Origin: Reticulitermes speratus
Lineage: Eukaryota; Arthropoda; Insecta; Blattodea; Rhinotermitidae
Assembly (NCBI GenBank): GCA_021186555.1
Contig: JAJKFL010000003.1
Coordinates: 41,932,408-41,996,407 of the forward strand
DNA: 64,000 nucleotides
Direction of reading: 5' to 3'
Shown: piece after piece, positions 1 through 11,647 of the stretch
Layout of the letters: each line of letters opens with the position of its first letter
Position numbering within the stretch: position 1 is the stretch's first letter
Made by a program: the position numbers and the translations under genes
Notes under the pieces: model-generated
Seen by the model: the letters and a program-made list of their open reading frames with translations, nothing else
What the model was told of the DNA's origin: nothing
Databases searched by the model: none

Positions 1-1426
1 GGTATCAGCCAAAATGACAGTTATTTTCTTGTTCTTGTTTACATTCTTGCTCTTTTTGCGTACGGTTTAGGAAGGTTTCGAACGTCCTCTGGAGTAGCAG
101 GATGTGTGCAACTTTTGAAGCAGAAGATGATCATTTGGGAGAATCATCAAAATCGCAGGAGGTTCACTGTTGCTACTGGAATCTGCAGCCTCCATAGGAG
201 GGGCAGCTATATCTGCAACGTAATCTTCCATAAATTCCTCATTTTGAAAGATATCGCCGCTGAACAGGTTGTTGCATACATCTGTTATATTACGGATGTT
301 CCTTACATTATATATATATATATTATAGAAATGAGACAGCGACATTGCATTGATGCAGTACCTTCTGTACTTTGTCCGTATCATCGGACCTTATCACTTG
401 CTTATTAGTACTTTCTCAGCATACGTCTCTTTGTATTCGCTTTGCCCAATGTTTGTAACTGCTTATCTGTTATTCTTCCTGGAATTATGGAGCCCACCGT
501 GTGACTCCTTGCAGACACACAGTCACATGTGGAGGAGTAACGACTACTCCTAAGCACTGATCACACACAAGCCTGTCTGATAAAACCTCTGAAGCCTGAA
601 AGGGCGCATTCCCGATCCTGCCGTTGATCCAGACAGTTTGTATAAGTTGATGCGAGGCCTTCCCGGCCTGTTTTCTGTAAATACGGCCTATTGTAATAAA
701 AGTGCCTGGAACCTGGTACAACGAGTTTGTTTCAAGCATCCCTCACAACCTATACGAACCCTATGCCGGTGGAGCAACATCCACGATACGCCCCACCGGC
801 CTTCTCCGAAATTTCGGGGATACAACAAGGTAAATTCCAGAAAACTGGAATCCTGCTTTGGTATTTGCAGTAAAAAGAAGTCAGGTGCGAAGGTGTGTTG
901 ACGACACAAGGATTGTCATGTATTTCACTGTTGTGCCTGTATGGTTAGTTATGCAGACATCATAAGCTCGGTTCACATACGTGGTAAGCGATCCGTTGAC
1001 AGACCTGTCAAGAGGCTGGAGTTACGGCTGCAGTGTGGAGGAAAGTTGAGGACAGTCACGCCATTCTGCTTGCAGTAGTCTATTGCCCGTATGGCCAAAT
1101 GCGAATCATGATGTCTAGCAACAGAACTACTGATCTCTCTTTAGAAGGCTTAGCATGTGCCACGAAACGTTTTACATAGCTTACAAAATGCTCCTCCGTC
1201 ATCTACCCAGAGGGATGGACGGTATGTTCAATGACAGTGTTGGTGAGGTGGTTTTACCTCACCCTGCCTTACCCTTTTGCAGTATCTTGCCCAAATACGA
1301 AAAGAAATCTGAAATCCTTCGTCGCTTTCCTTGTTGACCGTCCACGTATTCGCAGAGCTCTCACAGCTTGTAGCAATAATCCAGACGTGTGTTGCTCCCA
1401 TATGACCTCTTCTTGCAAGTACGCAT
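1..1426 (-). pseudogene. pogo/Tigger-like DDE transposase fossil, running off the left edge
   Basis: On the minus strand, pieces of a pogo/Tigger-type transposase lie in the expected order but in shifting frames. From an ATG at 1426 there is a basic N-terminus and a helix-turn-helix-like stretch (1310-1400, with a GRSTRKATKDF core). Next comes the end of the catalytic domain (about 890-1175: HPSG-stop-MTEEHF, VVLLLD, HDSHLAIRAIDYCKQNG, NFPPHCS, LQPLDRSVNG). An acidic DIFQNEEF block (232-255) and a C-terminal ITVILADT block at 2-60 complete the order. The region holding the first catalytic Asp is missing between the helix-turn-helix and HPSG. About 500 bp of unrelated sequence separates the catalytic block from DIFQNEEF. 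Stops, including TAG for Trp before MTEEHF, and frameshifts make it non-functional. Pogo/Tigger enzymes cut and paste elements at TA sites. The family call is from memory of conserved blocks. Confidence 0.72.
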
Positions 1427-1500
1427 TATTTAGCTTCTTAAACCGGACAGAAAAAAATCACACTGCTAAACAATTAACGAATGATATTCTGATCGACAGC

Positions 1501-1920
1501 GGGGCAAGTTGACACAGTGAGCCAACATGCCCCACGTTGAGTGTGCCGACCTGCCCCGTCGCCACCTTCTTATGTTTTAGAGTGTATCATCCTCAAACAA
1601 AATGGAAGTCTACAATTCTCTCTAGCTCCAATGTTAGCCAAAAGGAGGTACCATTCATGGGTGGCACAATGTCACATGTAGCTGTAACCAAACTTCAAAC
1701 ACAAAACATTTTATAAAGCGATAAAAAATTACTTCCTGCGGTGTACAAAATAAAACACTACACCACACTTCAGTCATAGCTCACAAAGCGCTGACGCTTG
1801 CTGACCGCTCTCAGGAGAAGTCATTGAACAGTACACATTGACAGGTGTTGCTATCCTGCGCCATATTTGGGAGTTATGGCCATTTTGCCAACTTACCCCT
1901 GCAGCCAACTAGCCCCCCTC
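1501..1920. repeat. Subterminal repeats of the Tigger-like element
   Basis: A 16-bp motif of the form GCCRACNTRCCCCNNN occurs at 1521-1536, 1545-1560, 1887-1902 and 1904-1919, and in inverted orientation near 1501-1516. They lie just outside the N-terminal end of the transposase fossil, and the outermost copies are followed by CCCCTA at about 1923. Clustered short repeats near the end are what one expects of transposase-binding sites in a pogo-like element, so the element probably ends near 1923 at a TA target. The other terminus lies beyond the window. Confidence 0.5.
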
Positions 1921-1923
1921 TCC

Positions 1924-2509
1924 CCTACTTTTCACTATAATTTACAAATATAAAAGTATTACCTCATATTACAATTGTAGTAAAACTATCTGTCATACTA
2001 TTGTTACGACTTATTTACAGCTAAATAAAATATCAAATTACCAATCTGCATGATGTCCAGATAAATAAAATTACAATACGAGATAAACATAAGTGACATT
2101 ATAAGAGACACGACAGAATTGTGCACGAAATTAACAGTCTCATATAACAGTTCTTAAATCAGTAGTCTAAGCTTGTCCCATTTTCACTCAATCAAACATC
2201 ACAACATTGTATCTAATCTAGGACCTAACACGGCCTTTTTAAGTATTAAACTGCATGTTCAGTGAAGGATTGATCAAGAAACAAGAAACTCAGTTCAGTT
2301 AGACCTACATAAATAAGACAATTCTGACAATAAGTACATTTTTTGTATTAAAACTAGAATTCAAATCGTTTAACTGAAGTGTGCTCAATATCTTCCCCTA
2401 ATATCATATACTTTCCTTAGATTGCAAGACTATTTCGAACGCGTATTGAAGATATTTTGTACATCACAAGATAGTCCTATATCTACATGTTTTATTCACC
2501 AAACCAGCC
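1924..2509. other. Unassigned AT-rich sequence
   Basis: No open frame, repeat or structured element recognised. Confidence 0.5.
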
Positions 2510-2665
2510 GATCCTGCTGGTCGATCGCTTTCTGGGATTGCGGGTTCGAATCCTGCCGGGGGCATGGGTGTTTTCCTCTTTTAAATGTTGTGTGTTTTAC
2601 AGGTAGAAGGCTCTGCAACGGGACGATGCCTCTTCCAGGAAAGTTGTACTGAGTGTGGATGTGTC
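2510..2665 (+). mobile_element. SINE family A, diverged and 5'-deleted copy
   Basis: A B-box-like GGGTTCGAATCC is followed by body landmarks of family A (TGTGTGTT, CAGGTAGA, CTCTGC, ACTGAGTGTGG). The tRNA-like head is shortened between CCGATCC and CTGGGATT in the same place as the copy at 37279, so the A box is absent. The 3' part past 2665 does not match the other copies. No target-site duplication was found. Confidence 0.6.
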
Positions 2666-4596
2666 CATGTGTGGGATCAGGTGAAACAATAACCCTGTAC
2701 ACCTACAATGAGTTGGTAGACGAATGTACGACTAAAAAAGAAATTCATCTAACAGTCGAATTAAAAGATCAGGTCTCATAAAGATTACAACCAACGTATA
2801 CATAGAAACGGAGTGATTTGTATAGCATACACTACATTAACTAACGAAAGTTTGTTTTGACATGTTCTGCCCAAGTTAGCATTACGAAACATCGACTTGC
2901 ATTGAGAATGCATAAAAGAAATACTGTGTCCTGTGAAACTGCAAGTAAGCAGAAAGTAATACGTATGCGGTGAGATGTTACTTTGGAGGCTGCAGCCTAC
3001 ATGATAAATATAACAACTGACTTCAGGGATGAAACCCAGATTGAAACGTCTCAAAATGGAACCAAATGTGAAGTTCTGTTGCGATGAAGACAAACGTTTG
3101 CTTTGCGTGACACTCTGAAGTTGTTTATTCGCTGTGTAAACTAGGAACTACCAACAGACAGGCATACGTGGCAGGATCTAATACCTGTAACTCTACTATC
3201 TCAGTTGTAGTAGTCCTTTGAAGACTGCAGTATTCTAATACGTATACAGAGATTCAGTTCCTATGCCACACAGTCCGTCTATATTGTACGACGAACCAGA
3301 AATATTAGCTGTTTACTTTGAGAATCATAAAGAACACACAAATGGACTAAGTAAGCGAAACGGACAATTTATGAGGGAGTACAAATATCTATCACTGGAC
3401 TTCAAAAGGCTGGTGTGTGTGTTATTGAAATACGCTGTCGGTTGCTAAGATTATACAGCGTCGGATAAAACGCTAAATAATTTTAGTTGCGTTCTTCAGA
3501 ACGATGTTACTTATGAGTGAAAAAATCAATCCCATGAAACAGAATTCTTCTTAAAAAGCCGACAGTGGCTCAACTGATCACAAAATCAGCTCTTTTTTGA
3601 ACACAAATTTTCATTATCGAGTTTACAACAGGTCTTCACTTGTCACTGTCCTGAATGAGACGAATTCAATCCACAATCTAAAATTTCTTACTTTAAAATC
3701 AGTTTTAATATTATATTTACACCTAATATTAGTTCTACAAAATGGTCTCTTCCGCACATAATTTAGGTCAAAATTTTGTAAACTGTTCTCATTTCCTCCA
3801 CACGTTCTGCACATCCCGTCCATCGTATCTAACCTGATTTCATTACTGTCCATGATATATATATATATATATGATGTAATTTATGTGTGCTTCAGATTGA
3901 CACCTGAGCCACACTCATAGTTCTAATTACAGTCATTTTCTGAACCTACACTTATACAGACGTTCCACATAAATCCTGAATTCGAAATACACATTCCGTA
4001 TAGAAACAAGACATAGTAAGACTAACAAACAAACTGCTTTTTGTAATGTGTACTATGCTACAGATTCATACTCCAGCTGCTAGAGATTACCACATGAAAT
4101 AATTTTACTGCCTATAATATTCAAAGACAAAAAGTTGCTCGCCTTCACCCTTTGTACTGTATAGCACAGTAGTTTTTGGAAGCGTTGGAGCACTCTTGCA
4201 TGTAACACTGACGGAGGACGGACAAGCCCGCTAGCAGGCTGTGCTGGGAAGTTAATTATGGACGAAATATCTTTGTTTATTAGACGACGTCGGAACAGCA
4301 GCCCTGTAGCATAATGGAAGAGGAAGGGGAAGAGAAGGCATGTGAAAATTTCCAATTCAAACTCTGCATCCTGTCTCGCCTCTGTAACACACCCCTCCCA
4401 CAGCGACCCTATATCTACATTCCAAAAATACTACAATCTTCCTCGTTTTATTAAGCCGCCTTCCCCCACTTCGGATCTCTTGTTCTGTTGCATTGTGTAG
4501 CATTTAATAATATAATATAGCTTCAAATAATGTCCATCTGAAGACTGCTGTATTCTGCGATATGATGCCATCTTGAATGGTGATTATTTGTCGACA
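2666..4596. other. Unassigned sequence with an (AT)n tract
   Basis: Only short open frames without recognisable domains. A perfect (TA)n run lies at about 3855-3873. No other feature seen. Confidence 0.5.
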
Positions 4597-4627
4597 TTTC
4601 GGAGGAGCTTATTGCCTCCATCTTCAG
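4597..4627 (-). ncRNA. Hammerhead-like stem-loop motif (solitary)
   Basis: Read on the minus strand: CTGAAGA, one T, a GGAGG/CCTCC stem, then GAAA followed by TGTC. This has the order of a hammerhead core (CUGANGA, stem II, GAAA), but an extra U follows CUGAAGA and I see no convincing stem I. It is probably a decayed member of the motif family described under findings. Confidence 0.35.
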
Positions 4628-4950
4628 GGTAGGGAAAATTTCATATATATATACATATGTAAGTCTATCATTTTTCGTGGCAGGAATTATCAGTTGGAAC
4701 GACTGGAGTTAAATAGGAAATATTTTGAATGTAATAGCAAGGGAGGACTGAACCCAACAATATTATATCTGACACACCAGATTCAGTCTAGTTGGGGATA
4801 ACATTGACTCTCTCAGCATGTTACAAAATAATTCTATTAACGTATGTATAAGGTCAGAGATTGCACGAAGTTATGTATAAGTGGTTTAATAAATAAAAGT
4901 ATTGTACGTAACGTATGCATTTAATGGCGAAGTGGCTACCAACGTGACAA

Positions 4951-5661
4951 CCGATACTAATAACTCAGGAAAATGTTACGTAGGTTAGCACCGATAGTAA
5001 TAACTCAGGAAAATGTTACGTAGTTTAGCACCGATAGTTGTAACTCAGGAAAATGTTACGTAGTTTAGCACCGATAGTAGTAACTCGGGAAAATGTTACG
5101 TAGCTTAGCACCGATAGTAATAACTCAGGAAAATGTTACGTAGTTTGGCACTGATAGTAATAACTCAGGAAAATGTTACGTAGTTTAGCACCGATAGTAG
5201 TAACTTAGGGAAAAGTTACGTAGTTTAGCACCGATAGTAATAACTCAGGAAAATGTTAAGTAGCTTAGCACCAATAGTAATAACTCAGGAAAATGTTACG
5301 TAGTTTGGCACCGATAGTAATAACTCAGGAAAATGTTACGTAATTTAGCACCGATAGTAGTAACTCAGGAAAATGTTACGTAGCTTAGCACCGATAGTAA
5401 TAACTCAGGAAAATGTTACGTAGTTGGCACGATAGTAGTAACTCAGGAAAATGTTACGTAGTTTAGTACCGACAGTAATAACTCAGGAAAATGTTACGTA
5501 GTTTAGCACCGATAGTAGTAACTCAAAAAAATGTTACGTAGTTTGGCACCGATAGTAGTAACTCAGGAAAATGTTACGTAGCTTAGCACCGATAGTAATA
5601 ACTCAGGAAAATGTTACGTAGGTTAGCACCGATAGTAGCAACACAGGAAAATGTTACGTAG
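4951..5661 (+). repeat. 40-bp minisatellite, about 17.8 copies
   Basis: The unit is TAACTCAGGAAAATG, TTACGTAG, TTTAGCACCGATAGTA. Phase holds at 40 bp from 4961 (5001, 5041 and so on), with scattered substitutions and a few single-base losses near 5420. Variants (GTTT, GCTT, GGTT; GTAA or GTAG) are interspersed without an obvious higher-order period. The unit is not a multiple of three, so no long open frame runs through the array. Confidence 0.97.
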
Positions 5662-7094
5662 GACGCAGGACGAGTCAAATTCAATTATAATCGATGAAGC
5701 CATCATCTCCCGATTGGCATACAAACCTGTAATGTATATCAACCTTGTATGGACCATTTCAAAGCAGTCGAAATTACGTGACAGACGGCAGTGCAGCTAA
5801 AATTTCATTGGATAGAAAATAAAATTCATTGCAAAAGAACTGTGTGATGTTGGCAGACGTATCAATCAAGCACGGTGTCCTCCGTTTGAAATAAGCCAGG
5901 GAAGTATTCCCGCATCTAAAACGTTGAACTCCTACACTCCCAAAACCTATTTGTCTTGTATTACAACACCAAATATCGTCGAGTATAATCAAGCCTCTGA
6001 AGCACAGTGGTTACTACATGGACCGCCTTTTTAATACAAAAAAGGGTCTCTGCATTTTAACCACACACCGTACTCATATGTGTTTCAAATGATTCTCAAA
6101 ACGAATATTAATTACTTCCCTAAACGTCATAAAGTAACTTTTCTGTAACGGAGACGCAGCTTGTTTGCTTTGCGACAGGAGCTAAATATTTATACAGATA
6201 ATGAACTTCACGCTTCCCATGCAGCTCTCCCGAATTTATCTTCAAAACTGCACCACAAAGCAACCCACCCAGTATTGAGATCAACGTCTGGCCTAATTCA
6301 GTAGCCTAAATATTCAACTGATATCCTCTGCTTATTCAAAACAGTCTATTTCCTGTCACACTACCTTCTTCACTTTCCAACGCTTTACCTTACCACCAAG
6401 CTACATTTACCACAATATGACAGGGCACTGCCACGGAACTTACAGACCCATAAAACTTTTTTGCTCCCCTGTAATAAAATGTGTGTCTCTCCGTACAACC
6501 CCCTCTCTCCATTCTTCTCCTTTTTCTCTTTCTATCAGACTTAAAACAGTTAAGAGATCAGGCAAAAGAGAATACGTGTCTCTCCCTTCATCTACGTCTG
6601 TAGAGTCAGATCTTAATGAAACTTAACAGGTTTACGCATTATCAAATTAAAATTCAGGCGCGTTGTTTATCAGGAGACTCCACCCTTAAGAAGGAGAGGG
6701 CGTCACCGCACCATCAGATTTGCGTCAGGAGGGCAGTTCTGAGTTGTAGCGTGTAGACAAATAAATTGTTGGCTGTCATTTAAAACCACTGTACGAGGAT
6801 ACACAGCCATTATACAGGCCTTCGGGGATTTGGAGGAAGCTTAAAATCAGTGACCTGAGTCCTTTCAGTCAAAAAAGGTTATGTTGGCACCAAGAGCAAT
6901 AGAACTACAAGTATAACTATCAATGCACAGGCGTAACAGGAAGCGGGGAATAGCTACTACATCATTGGGAACTTCACATGTTGTAACTTACACCTCAGTA
7001 GACATTATTTGGGTCAACAAATCGAGCAGCATGAGATGGTCAAATTAGAACCACCTTTTACGGCAAAATAAGTGCGTATACAATTTTTGTCTGA
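5662..7094. other. Unassigned sequence
   Basis: Short open frames only, with no domain or repeat recognised. Confidence 0.5.
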
Positions 7095-7182
7095 AAACCT
7101 GAAGGGAAGCAAACACTTGAAAGATGTAGGTAAGGATGGGAGGATATTATTAAATAAATGAGAGAAATCAGGTGTGAAGGTG
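7095..7182 (+). pseudogene. Fragment of a non-LTR retrotransposon ORF C-terminus
   Basis: In one frame this reads KPEGKQTLERCR, stop, GWEDIIK, stop, MREIRCEGV. That is the proline/arginine-rich linker plus WED..K..LREIG block I associate with the C-terminal end of many insect non-LTR ORFs. The WED block also heads the better-preserved fragment at 50650-50778. Two stops, and no flanking match was found. The assignment depends on about 28 codons. Confidence 0.5.
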
Positions 7183-8426
7183 TGTAGGCCTACTGTATTT
7201 AGGCACTTCTGGGTGGGTTATTAACGGGCACTTTAAACACGGTAATGAAACGTGGGAAGTTGGCTGGTTAGATGAAAGACTACTAGTTTCCGAAATTCTG
7301 GTTAGATTCTGCGAGTGTGTGGCACTGAATGAGAAAAAGGTGACCGTTCGATTAGTCGAATAGCAAAATAAATTCTTGACTTTAAACCATCTGCTTAAGA
7401 CTATATTCATAAAGTATGAACTCTGTTTTCCTTTTAATTTTATGTTCTAATAGCGCAATATATGTTCGACGTTGGAACGTTTTTTTTTTGTCAGAGCAAA
7501 ATTCATGCTCAGACTTTCTCAATAGAGTTACGTTAGCACAAAGTGCACATAGTTATTTGACCTTAATTTATGATATTAACCAACAGTGCGTATACATGGA
7601 GAGGAAAAGGGTATTTTTAATAATCAGCCTAAGGTTGAGGGCAGCAATTAATTCGGACCCATTCTCACCTCACCTGTATTAATAAGAGTCAACCACATAT
7701 ACACGTGATATTACAACCAATCGTGTACAGACTGAGACACAATTTTTCCTATCACAGTATTAATAACCTGCAACAAATCGACAGCTTTATTTAAACCACG
7801 ATATGTGTGACAAACAACGCCTATAACTACACAGTCTCAATTAGAAATCATCTTAATATTTTCTATGAGTCTAGACCTAAATATCCCTTAACTACGTACT
7901 AGTACTATCTTCTTTACACCTGTCCCCAAACTGTTTAGAGTAAGAATTTTCATGTAACTACGAGTAACTTGTACTATAAGCCAGAACAGTAAAATATTAC
8001 AGGATCCTCAAAGCTGTAAAACGAAGAATGTGCAAAATTATTGATTTAAAACCTCGTATAATTAACATGAAGAGAAGATTATAAGTCATATACGTGCTAT
8101 TAATGAATAGAATGGAATGCAATTATTGATCATCACTGTTGTTTGCACTGAAGTTCAAGGAGGGTGTGAGTTGCTCTGTTTCGCATGATTAAGTAACGTT
8201 TATGCAGATTCCTCTTGTCGTTAAAGCAGTCAGGCGATCTGTTATATCTGAAACCTTCGGCGTACCGACTACGGCTTGAGACAAACTAATCACGCCATAC
8301 TTCGTACTCTACAACAACAGCAGCAACAACAACAACAACACAAAAATTATTACTTATATTACAGTATTTGATCAAAAAAAAACTGCATAATCAATAATCA
8401 CTTGTCACTCACGTCCCTCCTACACG
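7183..8426. other. Unassigned sequence with a (CAA)n tract
   Basis: Contains a CAACAACAG/CAACAA run at about 8313-8341. Nothing else recognised. Confidence 0.5.
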
Positions 8427-8453
8427 TTTCGACCTCTACAAGGTCATCATCAG
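8427..8453 (-). ncRNA. Hammerhead-like stem-loop motif (solitary)
   Basis: Minus strand: CTGATGA, T, perfect GACCT/AGGTC stem with TGTAG loop, GAAA, then CGTGTA. Core order matches a hammerhead apart from the extra T. Flanks do not form a clear stem I. The plus-strand signature is GTTTCGACCT to AGGTCATCATCAG. Confidence 0.38.
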
Positions 8454-8999
8454 TCAGGTATATAAATTCTATGAAGGATGTGCACGTGTAGAGTTAAAAT
8501 ACAATATTGTCGATTAAAATTACTAAAGATGTTTCAAATGTAAATCAATTAAATATTTTTACAGTTCTAAACAATATTTTATCTTCCTGCATTTAAACAC
8601 AGCTGTGAGGGTATGAACAGGTATGAGATGGTTCAGCAGAGGATTTGATAGTGCATGTTGGTGAATATGGTGACGAAAGTGTTAGCTGCGTGGGAACGAG
8701 TACCTTCTTAGTAATAATGGCCTCTCTTACGATTTAAGCGCCTTAATATTTACTAATATTAGGTATAATATTATTATGCCATTTTCACGGCTGCAGTAAG
8801 TATTAAATTCCACGATCTGTCTGCCTGCAACTGACGGTAATTATTACACTTCACAGTACTTCATAAATACGCCTTTCTACTTCTCTGTGGCACTGAAACG
8901 AAGTGAAATTGAAAACAGAATTCAAAGGAATATCAACAGCTATGGCAACGTCACCGGAACGTAATGCTCGCAGATGTGAACAGAGGCTTCGCGCATGCT

Positions 9000-9640
9000 C
9001 TGTGGTCTGCATACCTGTGGAGTTACAAACAGCGCGGTCATGCACGCGGCACGTGTTCAGATGATCAGCGTCACCTCGATTTTCCGGAAACCCTCCACAG
9101 AACGTTCCCTTTTAGGCGCGTTCCCAAAACTTCGAAAAGGGACTACTACCTTCTTCATGTCTGTCCGCATCGAACAACTCGGCTCCCACTGGACGGATTT
9201 TCAAGAAATTTTATATTCGATAGTTTTTCAGAAATACGCCGTGAAAATTCAAGTTTCATTAAAATCTGACAAGAATAATGGGTACTTTACACGAAGACCT
9301 ACGTGCATTTATGATAACATCTCCCCGAATTCTTTTAAATGATAAATGTTCCTGACTAAAATTGTAGAGAAAATCAAAACACGCATTTCATGTTCAATAA
9401 CTTCTTCCCGAAAATCGTGCCGTCTAAGAGATATGTGGAAAAATATGGTAGAGCCAGACAGGCCACAGACGACAATACTCGTATAATAAGGCGCACACGC
9501 TGTGCGTGCTGGGTAACTAAGGCTACAAACACACACTCAAATTATATAATCCTTATTTCTTTTTCATGGCAAGAATGGTTACGCGAATGAGCCTCAATGT
9601 TACGGTATACGTACACTATGTGTCTTGTTTACTCTACATG
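9000..9640 (+). repeat. Possible dispersed insect repeat of unknown class
   Basis: Overlapping plus-strand open frames read, among others, DKNNGYFTRRPT, FPKIVPSKRYVEKYGRARQ and TKATNTHSNYIILI. I associate this combination from memory with a dispersed repeat seen in many insect genomes, but cannot name its class. Frame changes along its length argue against a working protein. It could equally be a non-coding repeat whose conserved DNA happens to be open. Confidence 0.38.
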
Positions 9641-11524
9641 CATTATCAGTCCCCATTTCACCTATATTTATAAGAATAACAACATCGACCTCTTGGATTT
9701 GCCCAGAGTATTGCGACGATGACTGCAGTCACGACTGTCTACCCAAACATCCATGCATTTATGCATCAAGCCATTCAGCATCCATACAGCTAGCCAGTTA
9801 CTCATTACATCTCAGACATCCATATCTATCCTTCGTCCCACTGTCCATCCACCCGTCCAATCACACAGCCATCAGTCCACTCATGTATCCATCGCGGCAT
9901 GCATGATGCTATCAACACACCCACAGTTCCAATCCCCCAATCCCCAGTATGTACTGCGTATCTGCCTCCCGTCCGTGTCCCACGCAACCAACTTGTCAGT
10001 ATCCATGGCAGCAAGGGAGGTTCCGTTATTCTCGTTACTAAGGGCGACAAGTGCCCGGGGAATGAAGAAGCCCTTGTGCCCTCTAGACGCTTATCTCGGA
10101 TCGTTTGCTTCGCTTCCTACAGGCAGACGCATTCTGTATTGTCAAATCGGTGTACTGTTTATTTCAAAGGTGCCCAACATCTTCGGAGGGAAAAGCCTGT
10201 ACATTCGAACCTTGAGGACTCAATTTGAAAAACACCTGGACATGTACGACTGGTTGCACTCCCTAAACGTAGCAGTCTTGTCAGCAGTTCCGAAGTCTTA
10301 TTTCAGCAGCGGCATCAATCGCAATCCTTCCAGCCAATTATTATGAAATATTTTCAATTCGTTATGTCAATGTGCTTGGAACAACAGACTTGAATACTTG
10401 TTGCTGATAAGAATGTGATCACAAATCTATGAAGGTAAAGCATTCATACAATTAGGGTCATTGTCAGTTCTTGACAGGCGAAGAAGCTAGCCGGCCTAGC
10501 GGATGGGCATATTCAGTACGTGAGCAGGCAAGAGCAGGATATGCGTTTTGTTTCGTTCGCCAATCCGCCACCGCTATTGCCGTACAAATGACTCGATTTT
10601 ATCCACCTGCTTGAAAATTTCACCGGCCAGGAACTAACAAATGACATGTAACAAGATAAAAGACGCTCAAGAGACAATCAAAAGCGCAGGACTATGTTCC
10701 TTTAATGGCACACTTCTCCCATTCATTTGATGTTTTCTTATGTCTTTCACGTTTAAATGTCAGGTAAAATAACTTACTACATTAAAATCGGACAGCTCAG
10801 AATGTCCGCTGCTTGCTCTCCAAGTAAATAATTGTACTCATTCTCAAGTGTCTAAACCTTTGAAGCCTCAAGTCCATCCAAAGAGCATTTAAAAACTCAA
10901 CCCTTATCTCACAGGAGACATATTACGTATCCGTTCCCAATACCAAAATTTTAAACCTGTGTAGGGAAGTAATTGGAATTTATTCTGAGGTTATCGGAAA
11001 CACACAGGCCTTAAATTATGCCTGGACAAACTTCAGAGCTTCTGAATGTAAAACGTGATCGTAAATATTGTTACCCACGTTGCTGTAATGGGTCAATATA
11101 AATAACATTTTCCTCCTGCTTTCTCTCAGTACTGCGTACAGGAAAACTCCATCTATTATAGACGACCATTATTTCTGTTTGTTCACAAACTTTACTGGCC
11201 TACACTAAGGACATTCATAACATCTGAAATCACACAAACAAACTCTGTAGCAAACAGACCGACCCTTATGGCTTCCGTGTTTCCGGTAAACAAAACTGAA
11301 TGAAACGCAAAACCTTCCGGATCCGAACCTCTACCCTCCACCAGGACTTTTCATGCTGAGAATGCAGACTGAACACTGACAGCACAGCCCGGCAGCACAG
11401 TTTGCACCACAGACACAGCGTCAGATATCACCACTCGCACACAGGAATACACTGCACAGACAGAGGCTAAATTAAGCAACATACTTTGCGTGATTTCACG
11501 CTTCCGCCGCCGCGTAAATGAGAT
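9641..11524. other. Unassigned sequence with a CATC-rich stretch
   Basis: About 9744-9900 is a degenerate CATCCA/CATC-rich stretch that opens several frames, the longest 9753-10346 on plus (197 codons). I see no domain, signal peptide or family resemblance in it and do not call a gene. Confidence 0.45.
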
Positions 11525-11647
11525 CTGCGCTCTTCTGGGATTTTACGCTGCGTAGATTGGTAGTGTGTTAATGACGTTTCGGGACAACCTATCGGGCCCA
11601 TCTCCAATCTACCAATCTACGCTGCGTAAGATCCCACAAGAGCGCAG
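11525..11647. repeat. Inverted-repeat hairpin element, 39-bp arms
   Basis: Arms 11525-11563 and 11609-11647 are reverse complements with about three mismatches (outer end CTGCGCTCTT, inner end AGATTGGTAG). The 45-bp loop contains, on minus, TTGGAGA, T, GGG...CCC, GAAACGTC at 11576-11607. This is a decayed version of the CTGANGA-stem-GAAA motif with an ACGT palindrome and GTC triplet. The layout matches the hairpins at 39664 and 46421. Confidence 0.8.

Noticed and set aside
9753-10346. 197-codon plus frame
   Set aside because: Begins in CATC-rich simple sequence, no domain or family resemblance, and overlapping frames are equally open.
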